A stretch of DNA of 64,000 bases from positions 11,744,411 through 11,808,410 of the forward strand of contig OZ005690.1 in assembly GCA_963930775.1 (NCBI GenBank). The letters are read 5' to 3'. Source of the DNA: Cliona cf. orientalis (Eukaryota; Porifera; Demospongiae; Clionaida; Clionaidae). Made by a program: the position numbers and the translations under genes. Position 1 is the first letter of the stretch. Each line of letters opens with the position of its first letter. The notes beneath the pieces were generated by a model that had not been told where the DNA came from, made no database searches, and saw only the letters and a program-made list of their open reading frames with translations. Positions 22,594-35,488 of the stretch are shown here, in pieces.

Positions 22594-23292
22594 ATGCAAA
22601 GAACAGTACTGGAATTAAAGCGTGAATATAGAGCACATGGAGAACTGGATGACATGGAATACTATATAGCCAGTTGGGTTACATTACTTTATGCTGGAAA
22701 ACAGCGAACACGGAGAACAGGAGAATATGGAATATACTATCTAGTTGGATTACATTTGAAGTTTGCAACTGTGCTGGAGAATGGTGGAGAACACAGAGCA
22801 CATGGAGAACAGGAGAACGTGGAATACTATCTAATTGGATTACATTTGAAGTTTGTGCTGGAGAACGGTGGCCTGAGAACACAGAGCACATGGAGAATAG
22901 GAGAATATGGAATACTATCTAGCTAGTCACTGTGGATTACTGTAACATTAAATTTGAAATTTGGGCTGGAGAATAGTGGAGAATACAGAGCACATAGAGA
23001 ACTGGAGAACGTGGAATACTATATCTAGTTGGATTACATTTGAAGTTTGTGCTGGAGAACGGTGGAGAATACAGAGCACATGGAGAACAGGAGAACGGTG
23101 GAATACAATCTAGTTGGGTTACATTTGAAGTTTGTGTTGGAGAACGGTGGAGAATACAGAGCTCATGGAGAACAGGAGAACGGTGGAATACAATCTAGTT
23201 GGGTTACATTTGAAGTTTGTGTTGGAGAACGGTGGAGAATACAGAGCTCATAGAGAACAGGAGAACGGTGGAATACAATCTAGTTGGATACA
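22594..23292. repeat. Minisatellite, 85-bp unit
   Basis: TTACATTTGAAGTTT occurs at 23034, 23119 and 23204, exactly 85 bp apart; earlier copies are more diverged (22749, 22838, 22946). Each unit holds GGAGAACGGTGGAGAATACA and CAGAGCACATGGAGAAC-like blocks. The right part is most regular, so it is the youngest. Frames that stay open through it (for example 22594-22926) follow from the repeat and are not called as genes. Confidence 0.9.
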
Positions 23293-25555
23293 TTTATAAA
23301 TGAGACCGTATATTAGTAGAATATTATTTCTATTTAAAAGAACATTTCGTGATGGATTATATGGTACATAACCCCGCGCGCACATCAACGTGACGACCAT
23401 TACCCACATGGGTCAAAATTGATGTACAGGCTGCCTGCTTGCATTGTATGGCTCTACTATGCATCCAGCTCAACTATGTGGTGGTTTTCGGACAATTTTT
23501 TTTTTCTGCTTAGTGTTCTGGTCGCCTTGAAAAAAAAAAAAAAAAAAAAAAAGCAAAAGAGTGGTGTTGTAGGCGATGTATGTGTTAGTATTGTCTCATG
23601 ACTCGATTACTTTGCTTGCATTCCCTCTCTGGGCTGCATTTGAGCTGCATCTTGAGCAACCGTTTGCAGAGATCGATAATTGGGGCGTGGCTCGTTCGGT
23701 TTCCCGGCAACAACCGCAGCCTGGTCGACCCTGTACCTAACGAAGGCCATGAATTTTCTGTGACCGAAAGGGTTAGATATATGCGGCGCCGCGCGCCTGC
23801 CCACTCATGCGAGCAGCTATATAGCAAAACGCGAACGGTACGAATTCAACTTGATAGCCAATCAAGAGATGCGATAGCAGTACGCTTTAGAGCTCAAAGA
23901 AGAAAAAAAAAAGGGAGAGCGTAATACGTAGGTGCACAGGTACAAGGTGAGTGTCAATTCAAAGTAATATTCAATAAACTGAGGCATATCTATACCGAGG
24001 GTAATTTACTGGACGTGGGTGAATACTGTTAATAGTGTAGGACTGCTACAGTATAGGTACATGCTGAATCATTGACACTTGATTATAAAACTAATGTCAG
24101 TCGTAAGTGCTATAATATTATAGTTTAGCGCTGGTGCAGTAGTGCAGTGCAGTCATTTATCATGGGCGGAATGCGGAAGTGACCTATTTTTCCGGCCGGC
24201 CGGCCGGGCGCGGGGTGCGGGCGCCCGGGCCCGCGCCCGGCCGGGCGCGGGCTCAGGAGACTTTGTTTGCTATTTTAAGACTGTTTTTATTGCCTTTTAT
24301 GGCAAAAATATTATATATAGTATATATATAATAATAGCAACCACAAAGGTCAGTTCGGGTTGCTATACATCGTTGAAACTATGTATAGGTTATAGTACAA
24401 CCAAGAGGGGCATTAGCGATTTATACTACTTCTGATTTGTACTACTTTGCAGGCTCGCAGTATAAATCGAGTGGGCGTACTATAACCAATTTGTACTATG
24501 GAAAGTGCTGATCATATTATATGTGAGGTGGCTACTAATGTCACACTGTAAACTTTTCGAGACAATTAAGAGAAAAGGTCCCCAAGCTCCTATAAAAAGC
24601 CAGCCCAGTATTTTAGTGTAGATGAAGCTGCATGGAGCTACTGTAAATCGCGAACATTTCGTTGTTAAAAATTTTCGGACAGCCAAGCTTGTGTGAAAAT
24701 TGAACGCGCGAAAATAGCTACTTATGGTAGTGTAGAAATAAAGATAAAAATATTTATGGCGTTACTCTGACACAACAAATGTTCAATATTAGAGCTGTAT
24801 ATATAAGATGTAAGCAATCAGCAGAATGGAAGAGAAGAGAGGGGGAGAGGTTAAAGAGCAGAGATAGGACATGGGGGAGGGGGCATTTTTAATTTTGTGT
24901 ATCATTTTTGGATCAATCTTTTCCCTTTTTTTCCTGGAATTTTGGGCATGGTATAGTATACCCAGTTATATAGATGATGGTATAAGAACAAGATTACAGA
25001 GAACTTCACTGATAGCACAGTAAAACCAAGACAAAAGACAAAGGGGAAACACCTTGAAAACTAACAGATGGTCAAACCATAAATAATTAAATTTAATGTG
25101 GACAGTTACTAAATCAATGTGAGAAAATCAGGGGATAATGCCTAAAATGTAATTATAAAACTAAATGTAGTTACTGAATTTTGATGGCATGACTAACATC
25201 AAAGGGGGGGCCTGCATGACGCTGGCATGGAACATGAATGAGATGACAGGTATAGAGTAGGGGCACGTAAGTGGGGGGCCACTGCCCCTCCCCCCCCCCC
25301 CCCCCCCCCAATAATCAGGCTTGATACAAAACCTTTGTGTAGGTTTTCTCATCATATATCAGATTTTCTTCATTTATGACCTCTACAAAAGAATAATTAT
25401 TATGATCACAAAATTCAGTAATCAAAGCCACACCCATAACTTGTATCGGTGGCCCCTGCAACACGCGATTGCTTTCCTAGTACTCCTGGACCACTGTTAT
25501 TATGAGTGTAAACATGTAGTACAATAATGAGTGACTCTTTCCCTTTAGATCCAAT
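23293..25555. other. Intergenic region with homopolymers and a GC block
   Basis: It holds an A run (about 23530-23552), a moderately GC-rich stretch (23620-23930) with overlapping short frames on both strands and no recognised domain, the extreme GC block at 24192-24254, a degraded ACTGTAAATCGCGAA hairpin (24641-24728) and a C run of about 20 bases near 25290. The promoter of the Ig receptor gene should lie at its right edge. Confidence 0.5.
24192..24254. other. Extreme GC block with inverted CCGGGCGCGGG motifs
   Basis: About 60 bases made almost only of G and C in an AT-rich region. It includes CCGGCCGGCCGGCCGGGCGC and the self-complementary GGGCGCCCGGGCCCGCGCCC. It could form strong hairpins. 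No gene is attached. Confidence 0.8.
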
Positions 25556-28500
25556 ATGGCTACAAGAACACGTTGGGAATTTTCCTTCTTCTTGAGTATC
25601 CTATTAATCATGATTTGGAACATCAACATATCTACTGGTACAGTAACTATATTATATAAATATTAAATTGTAATACCTTTTGTATGTGGCAACTAATTCT
25701 GCTTAATATTTGTATATGCATAATATTATACTTGGTATATAGAGGCTATTAATTTATGCTATGATACAAGATTTAAGGGTGGTTCAAGATCATTTCTTTC
25801 TCCAGTTTCTATAACTTTGTCCTTCATTACTGTCACATTCGTTTCTTTTTACCATAGCACAAAGTTCAATGGATGTTATTCTGACCAGCACGCTAGCTAT
25901 GGATAATGAAGGTCACATTGCACCCCCTGGAGAAGAGGTTGTATTTACATGCACAATACGACACTCGAACGTCCTAGAGTGGAGTAGCAATGAGTACATT
26001 GATAGTGACGGATACAATATCCAAATTTACAATGGTACTCTCGGAACTGATGTGAGAAGAGACAGTGCTCATGCCATTCTAGTTCGAGCTGCCCTTGAGG
26101 ATGGAGTGCTGGTGTTGGTGTCGGAGCTACGCATCAGAACGTCAGCACTGTACCCTAGAGCAACCATTCAATGCAGCAACAATGGACATGGATCCAGTCA
26201 GACTATTACATTCAGTATGTCTAAAAATTAAATGACATGTCATTAATCGTGATATGGATAATTATTCCTTCAGTATTAACATTAAATTTTAATGGGGCTG
26301 CAGGCCAAATGTTTTAATGTGGTTACCCTCCCAATGAGCCTTACCATTAATTTTGTTTGAAGAGGACGCCATAATCTTTGTCAATGTACATGTGCAAAAC
26401 TCGGCTGTAATAGTTATAGCAATCATACTAACCTAATAATTATTATTATTATGATACACACCTGTCAAGCTATGTACTGTGTTACAGAACATGCATATGC
26501 CGCTTGGGACACCTCACCACATGTATTCAGTAAAACAGACACTCCATTCAAATATCTGTTGCTCTGCCAAATACCTCTGTTTTGTTGCAATTGGTGTGTG
26601 CGTGTGTGATATTATGGCAACAATCTGTGGAGAATCACTCCTGATGTCATTTCAGCCCTACAGAATATCATACTAACCAGCACGCTAACTGACGGTCTTG
26701 TGGCGTACGGTGAAGAAGAGATCGTATTCACGTGTACAACAAGATACTCAAACATTTTGCAGTGGAGTAGCAATGAATACATTGATAGTGACGGATACAA
26801 TATCCAGGTGTACAATGGTACTCTGGGAACTGACGTGCAAAGAGGCAGTGCTCATGCCACACTAGTTCGAGCTGCCCTTGAGGATGGAGTGCTGGTGTTG
26901 GTGTCGGAGCTATGCATCAGAGTGTCCACACTGCACCGTACAGCAACCATTCAATGCAGCAACAATGGATATGGATCCAGTCAGACTATCACGTTCGGTA
27001 TTTATATGTATTGTACCTCAGTACATACATGTACAATAGTGCAGCCTTTGTTACCTACAAGATTTTTAAAGAAAGTGTGCTTTAATCTAACAGACCACAT
27101 CTACATTATACGTTGGCCTAAATTTATATAAGTGGCCCACATTGACCACATTTAACAATACTGTATACCTCATCCCCAGGCTACTAAATAATATTAAATT
27201 TTACACGTATGAATTGAAATGGAGGATCTTTTATAAGAGTGCACGTGATCTTTCACCGAATTGATCTTGGGTAGACAGAAGATTAGCAGTTGTATGAGCA
27301 CTCCCATTCATAAGACATCGCCAGTAGTATACACCCAATATAATATCCTATTTATACTGATACTGACATGGGCAGCATCTGGATAATATTAATATTACAC
27401 AATAATAACAAATTTTGTAGTTGCAGAGTCAATATCTTTGACTAAGGGCTATAACCCCGAAGTCCTTACTACAAGAATGCTCTCTAAATTAAATATGGAT
27501 TACATTTCTAATAGTACAGTGCTATGTGTGCAGCCAAATTTTCATTTCAGCCCTACAGGATGTCACACTAACCAGCACGCTAACTGACGGTCTTATGGCG
27601 TACGGTGAAGAAGAGATCGTATTCACGTGTACAACAATATACTCAAACATCCTGCAGTGGAGTAGCAATGAATACATTGGTAGTGACGGATACAATATCC
27701 AAATTTACAATGGTACTCTAGGAACTGACGTGAGAAGAGACAGTACTCATGCCACACTAGTTCGAGCTGCCCTTGAGGATGGAGTGCTGGTATTGGTGTC
27801 CGAGCTACGCATCAGAACGTCAGCACTGTACTCTAGAGCAAGCATTCAATGCAGCAACAATGTACATGGATCCAGTCAGACTATTACATTCAACTCAATT
27901 AGTAAGATATTATTTTTACCCAGGATTCACAGCAAAATATGTAATGGTGCATGCATGTACAGTGCACATATGCACACGATTTAACTCTGGAGAATATATC
28001 ACATACTTTTGCCAAAGGAATGGGCGGTGAAATTTTTCTCCCGACGAATATTTCTCTCCATATAGTACTATTGTTTTTATCCCAGATCGACCTATTCTAA
28101 GGTTGAATTCCTCACTTTCTGAAGGAATGTTTACCTGTCCTGGAGAGAGAGTCCACTTTGAATGTGCAGTAATTCACTCAGAGATTCTTGGATGGATGAG
28201 CAGTGTTTACATTGATAAAGATGCACCTATTCATTTCTCATATAATTCTTCTCTGAATGCTCCTCAAAAAATTTCAGAAGATAATCATGCAATGCTGACG
28301 AGTAAATCAATGGAGACTGGAATAATTGATCTGACAGCCGTGCTTAGTATCACTGTACGGGAGAGTATTGTAAGAGATCGTTCCCACTCCATAATTTGTT
28401 TGAGTGATGACGTTGGCACACTTACCACAATCTCCTTTCATCTGGCAGGTATGTATGTATACTATGTATGCACATGATTATACATACATGCATGCACAGG

Positions 28501-30458
28501 CAACCAATTATCAATTAGCACCAATAATAATTATAATATTATTATATTACTGACTACCTGTACATACTTGCGAACGGATATCCATATACGAAAGATTACA
28601 ATATTAGTATACATATACTTCCCTGGTACTGCACGTGGCAAGAAAGCATTCGTCATCGAAGAGCTCCCGTAAGTTTACCTATACAAATATTAAATATACA
28701 GCAGATTTTATTGAAATTCGAATTTATGTAATAGGTTGTCGTACAAAATGAAAGTGGTCTGATGGAAACATTGATGCAAGCGTCCTGGTCCAAATGCCTG
28801 CTTCTAGACCTTCAGTGAAACTAAATAGTGGACAAACGAGCAGATGGTCATAGCCCTCAAGAAATGTGCATTTGTTGGACTTGGAAGGACAGTGAGAGAT
28901 ATTTTGCATAATAATATTATGGCTGAGGCTATAGTTAGAGCGGAGGGCGCTCTCAAGAAGGAGAAAATTACACATGGATGGTGGAATCGCCCTCTTCAAA
29001 GATTTCTCACTCAGGAGGGGTGTCAGTACAACAAATGGATGCAATCACCGATGATATTATTTGATAGCTTGATGATATGGTGGAATAGCCATCAGCAGAG
29101 GAGCAGTGAGTGGTGATACATTGCATAATGGGTGAGCAATTGGTAGATAACTAGGTATTTCCTGATGATTTCACCTCCAAGCAGTTAGAACTGTTCAGTA
29201 CTTGGCTAAATGAGGGTTGTAACCAGTTTGTTGATCCTGATCGCTACACTCTATTGAACTTATTTCACTATCCACTCCAGTTGATAAATTAAATACTGAT
29301 ACTCCAAAAACGAGTTCAGAATGTTCTTTGAGATTAAATGATCAGCCAACTAAAGCTACATGTACTTTAAGTGAATGTACAGTCATGGTTTGAACTAGTG
29401 GTAAAACTGACAAAACTATTATTCATGAAGAGAAAGCAAAAAGGCAGTTGGAGCTAAAAGTCCACCAAAAAGGAAGCCTACTAGAGAATTATCTGCTGGA
29501 ACCCGTTCAAGAAAGAATGACATTTAAACTAGCAAAATTGACCCCAATATTTGTAGCACACTTTTATTCACTATGAATGCTTACACTGGATGTTGTACAA
29601 TCGCAGGTGGAGAACACTGATGGAATTACTTTTCGCCGAGTTAAGCACGTTTTGTAGGGCATATTAATTTTTTTGAGTGAATATTTCAGCTGATGTTAGC
29701 ATACACAAAATTAATAGCAACAAAATTATTTATGATGGGTATGACATTACAATATTGTATACTTGCAATGTATGGACATGTAGAAACTTGTGAAGAACCT
29801 ACATCCACCAGTGTGAGTACCGAATCCAATGTCGAGTCTGGAAGCAATGACAATTCTCAAGGTAAGTACAATACTCTGTTACAGTATTGCAGATTCTGTA
29901 GATTACAATACGTATAATATAATATTATTATGTTTGTGAGATATCGAATCAACATCGTATATGTGCAGGTAGTCTATTAGTAGTGGCTGTTGTGGCTGTT
30001 GTGGTTGCTGCAGCAATAATAGAAATTATTATCAGTATAAGCATACTGCTGATACTTAAAGTCAAAGGTGGGCGATCAAACAAAGTCAGTTTCTGCATTC
30101 CATTTGGTGACCAGGTATAATATCTACTGTTATACACGTACACATGTACATATGTTTGCAACATTAATTTCAAACAGACTGAAAATACAAATCAGTATGA
30201 AACTGGAGGCTTTCCTCATAAAGAAAATATCCAGGAAGCCGTAAGTTAATGGGCTTTTTCGTCAGACAATCATGGTAGGCATAATTATGCAAAACGATTA
30301 ACTTTGGAAAGATCCATGCAAAGTGACCAATAATTTGTAAACTTACATTAAGCTATGTACATATACATGTGATGTTGAATAACCTGTGATGGTTTCTTTA
30401 GAATTTGACATCGACGACAACACTGGGTGATCATGCTGTAAAGTTTAAAAACGTGTAA
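25556..30458 (+). CDS. Membrane receptor with four Ig-like domains (612 aa)
   Basis: Exons are 25556-25637 (signal peptide, core FFLSILLIMIW), 25858-26214, 26656-26997, 27551-27901 and 28086-28448 (one Ig-like domain each), 29784-29861 (stalk), 29969-30114 (membrane span), 30178-30240 and 30402-30458 (tail, TAA). All phases match (total 1,839 bp). The first three Ig domains are nearly the same: cysteine in VFTCT, tryptophan in LEWSSNEYIDSDG, then IYNGTLGTDVRR, cysteine in IQCSNN and GSSQTITF. The fourth is divergent (HFECAVIHSEILGWMSSVYI). The span is LLVVAVVAVVVAAAIIEIII; the tail holds NQYETGGF. The stalk exon acceptor is weak. An alternative acceptor at 29689 opens an Ig-like start (ADVSIHKINSNKIIYDGYD) that hits a stop, perhaps a dying fifth Ig exon. 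Likely an extracellular recognition receptor; the ligand is unknown. Confidence 0.78.
28844..29540 (+). pseudogene. Decayed pogo/Tigger-like transposase remnant
   Basis: In the intron between Ig exon 4 and the stalk exon of the receptor. The frame at 28844-29116 contains ALKKEKITHGWWNRPLQRFL, like the DNA-binding helix-turn-helix segment of pogo/CENP-B-type transposases that reads ITDGWWRRFL. Later pieces (EEKAKRQLEL near 29,430) look like the C-terminal charged tail of such proteins. Stops and shifts separate them, and no catalytic core remains. Assignment is by pattern only. Confidence 0.4.
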
Positions 30459-31885
30459 GCGTGAATACTCGATGTATCATACATGTGCACAATGTGATGT
30501 AATTTGGAATTTTGGCCCGCATGGACTCTCTAGGGATGTAAGATTACATTTGTGGGAAAGCTGCTATTTTATTTATTATACTGATCCTTTGAAATTTGGT
30601 GCTCAGCCTCAGGCTTCAAAACCGAGCCAGTTGCCATCTAGGGAGCCCAGCCCGGGGCTAGGGGCATGCAGGAAAATTAGACTCAAAGTGCTTCTGAGGC
30701 CTTCTGACAATAATTCAAAGGTGTTTCTAATTGTGTAGAGTAAAATGACTCAGCCCCCACTCCCCTCAGCTCCCCACTCTCCACCTCCACCTATGATGTA
30801 TTATTATGGTGTGTGTCATGACAACCATGTGGTCATATAATAGTAGACATAAAGCATTGATGTTTGCACATGGTTTCCATGTAGAGGTTCACATATGACC
30901 ATTGTGATTGTGTGTGTTTGTGTATACCTCTACACACCCTTGTAAATGTTTGGTCTTTGTTCACATACAAATGTCTTGAATGAAGCATTATGCCTGTATA
31001 ATAATAATGTTTGTGATGACTTCCAGCATTAAGGATATGTATTTTTGTACTGCCTTCATGTATTACAGTGTTTAAAGAGAAGCTTAACTGAGTGTAGTTG
31101 AGTTCTAGATCATTCAGATTGTTGCACTGACTTGAGTTGGACTGAGTACCTAGCTATATTAGCACATGACATTGTACATGTACACTGTAACTATTTTAAT
31201 ATTGAGATCATTATGTGTGAAATATTATGTTATGTATAAAAAATTAATGATTTAGTACCCCTTGTATATAATATTTGGACACCAGAGGTACAGTAACATG
31301 TTAGTACCCTAACTAGCCCTTGGTCTTGTTTATGCATGTATTTAAAATTGAGGGGGGGGGGGGCTTACCTATGGCTTGAAAGCTATTCATTGACATACTA
31401 TTTCATCAGAAATGCATGCACCTGAACTATGACTTGGATATCAAACCTTGAATATAGTTATACTGGCAACTTTGAATAATAATATTATTATTATTGTATG
31501 TACTCTTTGCTTGCACGCTCCACCAACCACAAGTGACCCTAGTGGAGAACACCTGCTGCCAAATAGCTAGTAATAATGTTATTCATTTGCTTTTTTCTAA
31601 AAATTGGTTTATCAGATTTCCTTAAGTGGTGTTTACATAGCTTCAACCTTTTTTTATGGGTTATTGATTTGGGAAGTCTTACACAAAAATTTTAGAAATA
31701 GCTGCAAATTTGTACAGTCAGTACTTGCTGGGGCACAAACAAAATTTCTGGAGGATACCAGAGTAGTCAGTGAGCCAGCAAGTACACTTAATAAGGAGGA
31801 CACTGCATGCCAAGTTAGAGTGCTACAAATAAGCAATTGCAGGATCATCTTTCCTGGCCATGGAGCAGCTGCTTGGATCATGTAG

Positions 31886-32137
31886 CACTGGCGTAAGAAG
31901 CAGGGGGGCTGGGGGGGCTATAGCCCCCCCATCTTGTCAACCAAACCTAGGAAGATATTTATTCTACTAGGCCTTGACATCTTAAGATTTGTGATGTAAA
32001 GTCTACTTTACAGCCAAATTAGCATAATAATGAGCATGGTTTAAAGGCGTATCGTGTGATCCAAAAAAAATTTTGCGCGCTTTGCGTGCAATTTTATTTA
32101 TAGCCCCCCTGTTCAAAAATATCTTCTTACGCCACTG
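31886..32137. repeat. MITE-like element, CACTGGCGTAAGAAG ends
   Basis: The left end CACTGGCGTAAGAAG mirrors CTTCTTACGCCACTG at the right (one base offset). Inside, GGGGGGGCTATAGCCCCCCC forms a second palindrome and TAGCCCCCCTG recurs near the right end. Confidence 0.85.
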
Positions 32138-32633
32138 TGTAGCTACATGTTGTGCAATGCATTTACTATAAATACAATCACCTTCCTTAAGAATTCCCAA
32201 CTCTGCTGATCTAACATAGTGTGCCAGCTGCAGTAATCTGTGACCCACCCCTTTGGGTGGTCGATTACCTAATTAATAGTTTAGACAGACCCACACACCA
32301 TGAATATAAGGACCACAAGCAGGAAAGGTATAGATTCTATAGTCAGCTCCAGGGAGAGTCTTATGAGTACCAGGAGTCTTAATTGAGCATGAAGAACATT
32401 CAGTTTTGATGACATCAGTGTCACAGTACTGGTACTTATTTATGGCAAAATACATAATGTGTAATTCCAGTGGCCTGCTGTAGCTATAGGATGAGGTTCT
32501 GTCCCAGCACCTATGCACACAATATGATTGAGATTGTAGCTATGAGTTTATCCAATCAATATGAAAGGCTTTCAGTCATGCAGACATACAGTTGTCCAGT
32601 GTATATACGTGTAAGGTGCACGTAGTACTCCGT

Positions 32634-32819
32634 GGGTGCGTGCCCAGTAGTATCCACATTGAAGCGGCAGCTGTGTAGTTGTGGTTACACCTACAATGTT
32701 TCTCCCGTGCTAGAGTAAATTGGGTGCGTGCCCTGATTGATAGTAGCATCCAACATAGAAGCGGCAGCTGTATGGTTGTGGTTACACCTACAATGTTTCT
32801 CCCATGCTAGAGTAAATTG
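32634..32819. repeat. Local tandem duplication (about 88 and 98 bp)
   Basis: Copies 32634-32721 and 32722-32819 both run from GGGTGCGTGCCC through GAAGCGGCAGCTGT and GTGGTTACACCTACAATG to GCTAGAGTAAATTG. They differ by a small insertion and a few bases. Confidence 0.85.
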
Positions 32820-34395
32820 TGGTACCGTGGTAGAGCATCTGGGAAGCCTGTTATCTACACCTACACACAGCTGCAGGAAATTCCCGATTGATCTCGAAGC
32901 GCCTGGCTGGCTGGAAAAACAACCTGAGTTTGCAATAATAATATCCCCTTCCCAGAATCCAGTGTGTCCAATCTTGGATCCTGAAGCCTGGTGTAATGAC
33001 ATTCATTTTGTATGTGTGAGGTGGACCAAAGTCCCACAACTAAAGCCTACATAATATTGAGGTGGGTGCAAGCAATTACATACAGTATTACATCATTATT
33101 TACTTATGTCCTGCTTTACCAAACCTGCCATAATTTCTCACATTTCCTACCTTTATTTGGGAGAGGACAGGGTAGAATTTATAAGGTTTAGCAAATTTTG
33201 CCCTGTCCTACACATTTCCTACACTGAGGAAATTCATATGCAATACATAGCACATTGTTAGATATTACCTACACAGAATGTTCTCCAATATAGAGGAACA
33301 TCAATAATGATATAAACAGGTTCATGTTAGTGTACACAGTAACACTGTGGGCAACATGAAAGAGTAAGTACTAATTAAATTAATATTCCTATGTCAACAG
33401 CTAACAAGTCAGTTATAATATTATGGCAGCCACTAGCATTGTCTGTATTGGCTCTTCCACCAATACAAGACAGAAGCCTGCCATATAACTACAACTTGTT
33501 CTAAATGGCATTGTATGATTCTGAGTATGTCAAAACAACTCATGATCACTGGGGTGATTAAACAGGGAGTGTTGCACAATACCAGAACACAAATGTTATC
33601 TTATGGCTTGTTTAAAGCTAATGTAAGCCCACTTGAATTGCTTCACTAGGTGGGCTTATATGAACTTGATGCCTATGACTTCATACAAGTACTAAGTTAT
33701 ATATACTTGTGTTACACAATAATAACAATAATATTTCTAAGATATGCAACATTGAAAAAGCCAGCCATCTACATGTAGCCTGATCCTATATAATATTATA
33801 GCTCACTGTTTACTGCTGTGTCATGTGGTAAGTGCATTAGAAAGTGGAAATCAACATGATCTTTCATCCAAGGGTTTTGGGACCAGGTTACCTAGCACTG
33901 GGCTTATTGTGTACAAAACTCACCATGACTGTGCATAATATGGTATAGCTTGAACATCATGTTGTGCATCGATTCTACTGGTGTTTGTCACAATGATAAT
34001 ATTGTTTTTAGTAAACAGATCATCGATCACTTTCAGTTTGGAGTAACTAAAAGACCCTATTAGATCAAAAACATAATGTGTATGCTCATCAAAATCAACA
34101 CTTGGAGTTGATCTTTATGATCTATAAAGTCAACAATAATTCTGTTCATAATATTATTATTGCAGAGTGAACAAAACCAAAAGCAGGTGCAGTATTTGTG
34201 GTGGCTGGCGCTCAATAGTATGTGGTAAAGGGTCGATGACCTGTATGTTCTGAGACTAATGATAAGATTTTTAGTACACGGGCAAGGAATTATCCTTGGT
34301 CGAATGTCGTCCCCATGAGCGGCCCGGGGGAAGGAGTAAGAGGAGAAAGAAATTATTTTATTGAAATGATGCAGTGAAGATTGAAAATCTTTCTC

Positions 34396-34690
34396 TTAAG
34401 GCCAGTGTTAGTTGTAAACGTGTTTCTGGTCACCCGCCCGCATGCTATTTTGGAGGCCGCCTGTTTTGGCCATTATTGTCATTATTTGGCACTGCGCATG
34501 CTCAGTTCAATTACCAAAATAATGTCACCATCCTGTCTGTGGTTTGTCAGGGAAATGTTCAAATTGTACAGGATATATATGCTGAGGTAAAATAATGGAA
34601 TAATGAATAATGATAACCGCCTGCTGCTGCCCGCATGCTAAGTGAGCTCTGATGTGACCAGAAACACGTTTACAACAAAGAGTGGCCTAA
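34396..34690. repeat. MITE-like element, TTAGTTGTAAACGTGTTTC-type ends
   Basis: TTAAGGCCAGTGTTAGTTG at the left mirrors CAACAAAGAGTGGCCTAA at the right. Next, TAAACGTGTTTCTGGTCAC mirrors GTGACCAGAAACACGTTTA exactly. CCCGCCCGCATGC and AATAATGAATAATGA blocks inside resemble the element at 22112-22320. Confidence 0.88.
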
Positions 34691-35292
34691 CATAAAATAA
34701 GCAGAAACTTACATAAAAATTCAATAGGGAATGGAAACAATTTAATATCTCATAAGATACAATACGCTGGCCCAATAGTTGGATACTTGCAAATTAATTA
34801 GTCTTGACGACCCATAATACAGGCTGACTCATAATAGGGACATCTAGTTTAATATGCTTTCTACAAATTGTTGTGAGTATACTTGTACCAGCGTAGCTAT
34901 TAATTTTAATACCACAAACACAGCATATAAATCCACTACACATAGAGTACATTGCATGGTACATAATAATGTTTGAAGCTACATAATTATTATACTACAA
35001 ATTACTACTTTTATACTATAATGTAGTTGAGAGTGTACTCAGTGTAGCTGTATCCATAAACACAGAAGCATAGCTACTGCAGCTGTAACAGTATATTACA
35101 TGCTACATACATACGTATACTACAATGACATGTACAAACAAAATAATATCCCAAACAGCTGCAGTTTCTTTTCTCACAGCTGGTCAAATAATAATATAAT
35201 CATGCCAGGTATATTATGCCTTTTTACTTGAAGCATTTACATAATAATATAATATTATGTACATGCGTACGTTATCCATGCTCAAACCAGCA

Positions 35293-35488
35293 TAGTCTCG
35301 TGCCCAGCCCCCTTTCATACACGCGGAGAGAAGGGGTCTGGACAAATGTGTATAATATTATTATATAGGACCTGTGCATCTGTTTGGCGCGCACTGTACG
35401 TTGCACGGGCGACACGGGCCCTATACACGTTTGTCCAGACACTTTCTCTCCGCGTGTATGAATTCGAAAGGGGCTGGGCACGAGACTA
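35293..35488. repeat. MITE-like element, TAGTCTCGTGCCCAGCCCC ends
   Basis: Inverted ends of about 60 bp: TAGTCTCGTGCCCAGCCCC mirrors GGGGCTGGGCACGAGACTA, and CATACACGCGGAGAGAA mirrors TTCTCTCCGCGTGTATG. The centre is GGCGCGC-rich. Shorter relatives with CCTCGTCCCCAGGC-type ends are at 46624 and 47446. Confidence 0.9.

Noticed and set aside
22594..23253. Open frames of 60-110 codons on both strands
   Set aside because: They lie wholly in the 85-bp satellite and owe their openness to the repeat unit; the peptides are repeats of HGEQENGG-like text.
29690..29796. Fifth Ig exon of the 25.5-30.5 kb receptor
   Set aside because: The acceptor at 29689 and the first 30 residues look Ig-like, but the frame stops at TGA 29794-29796 and has no usable donor. 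Treated as a probable dead exon.
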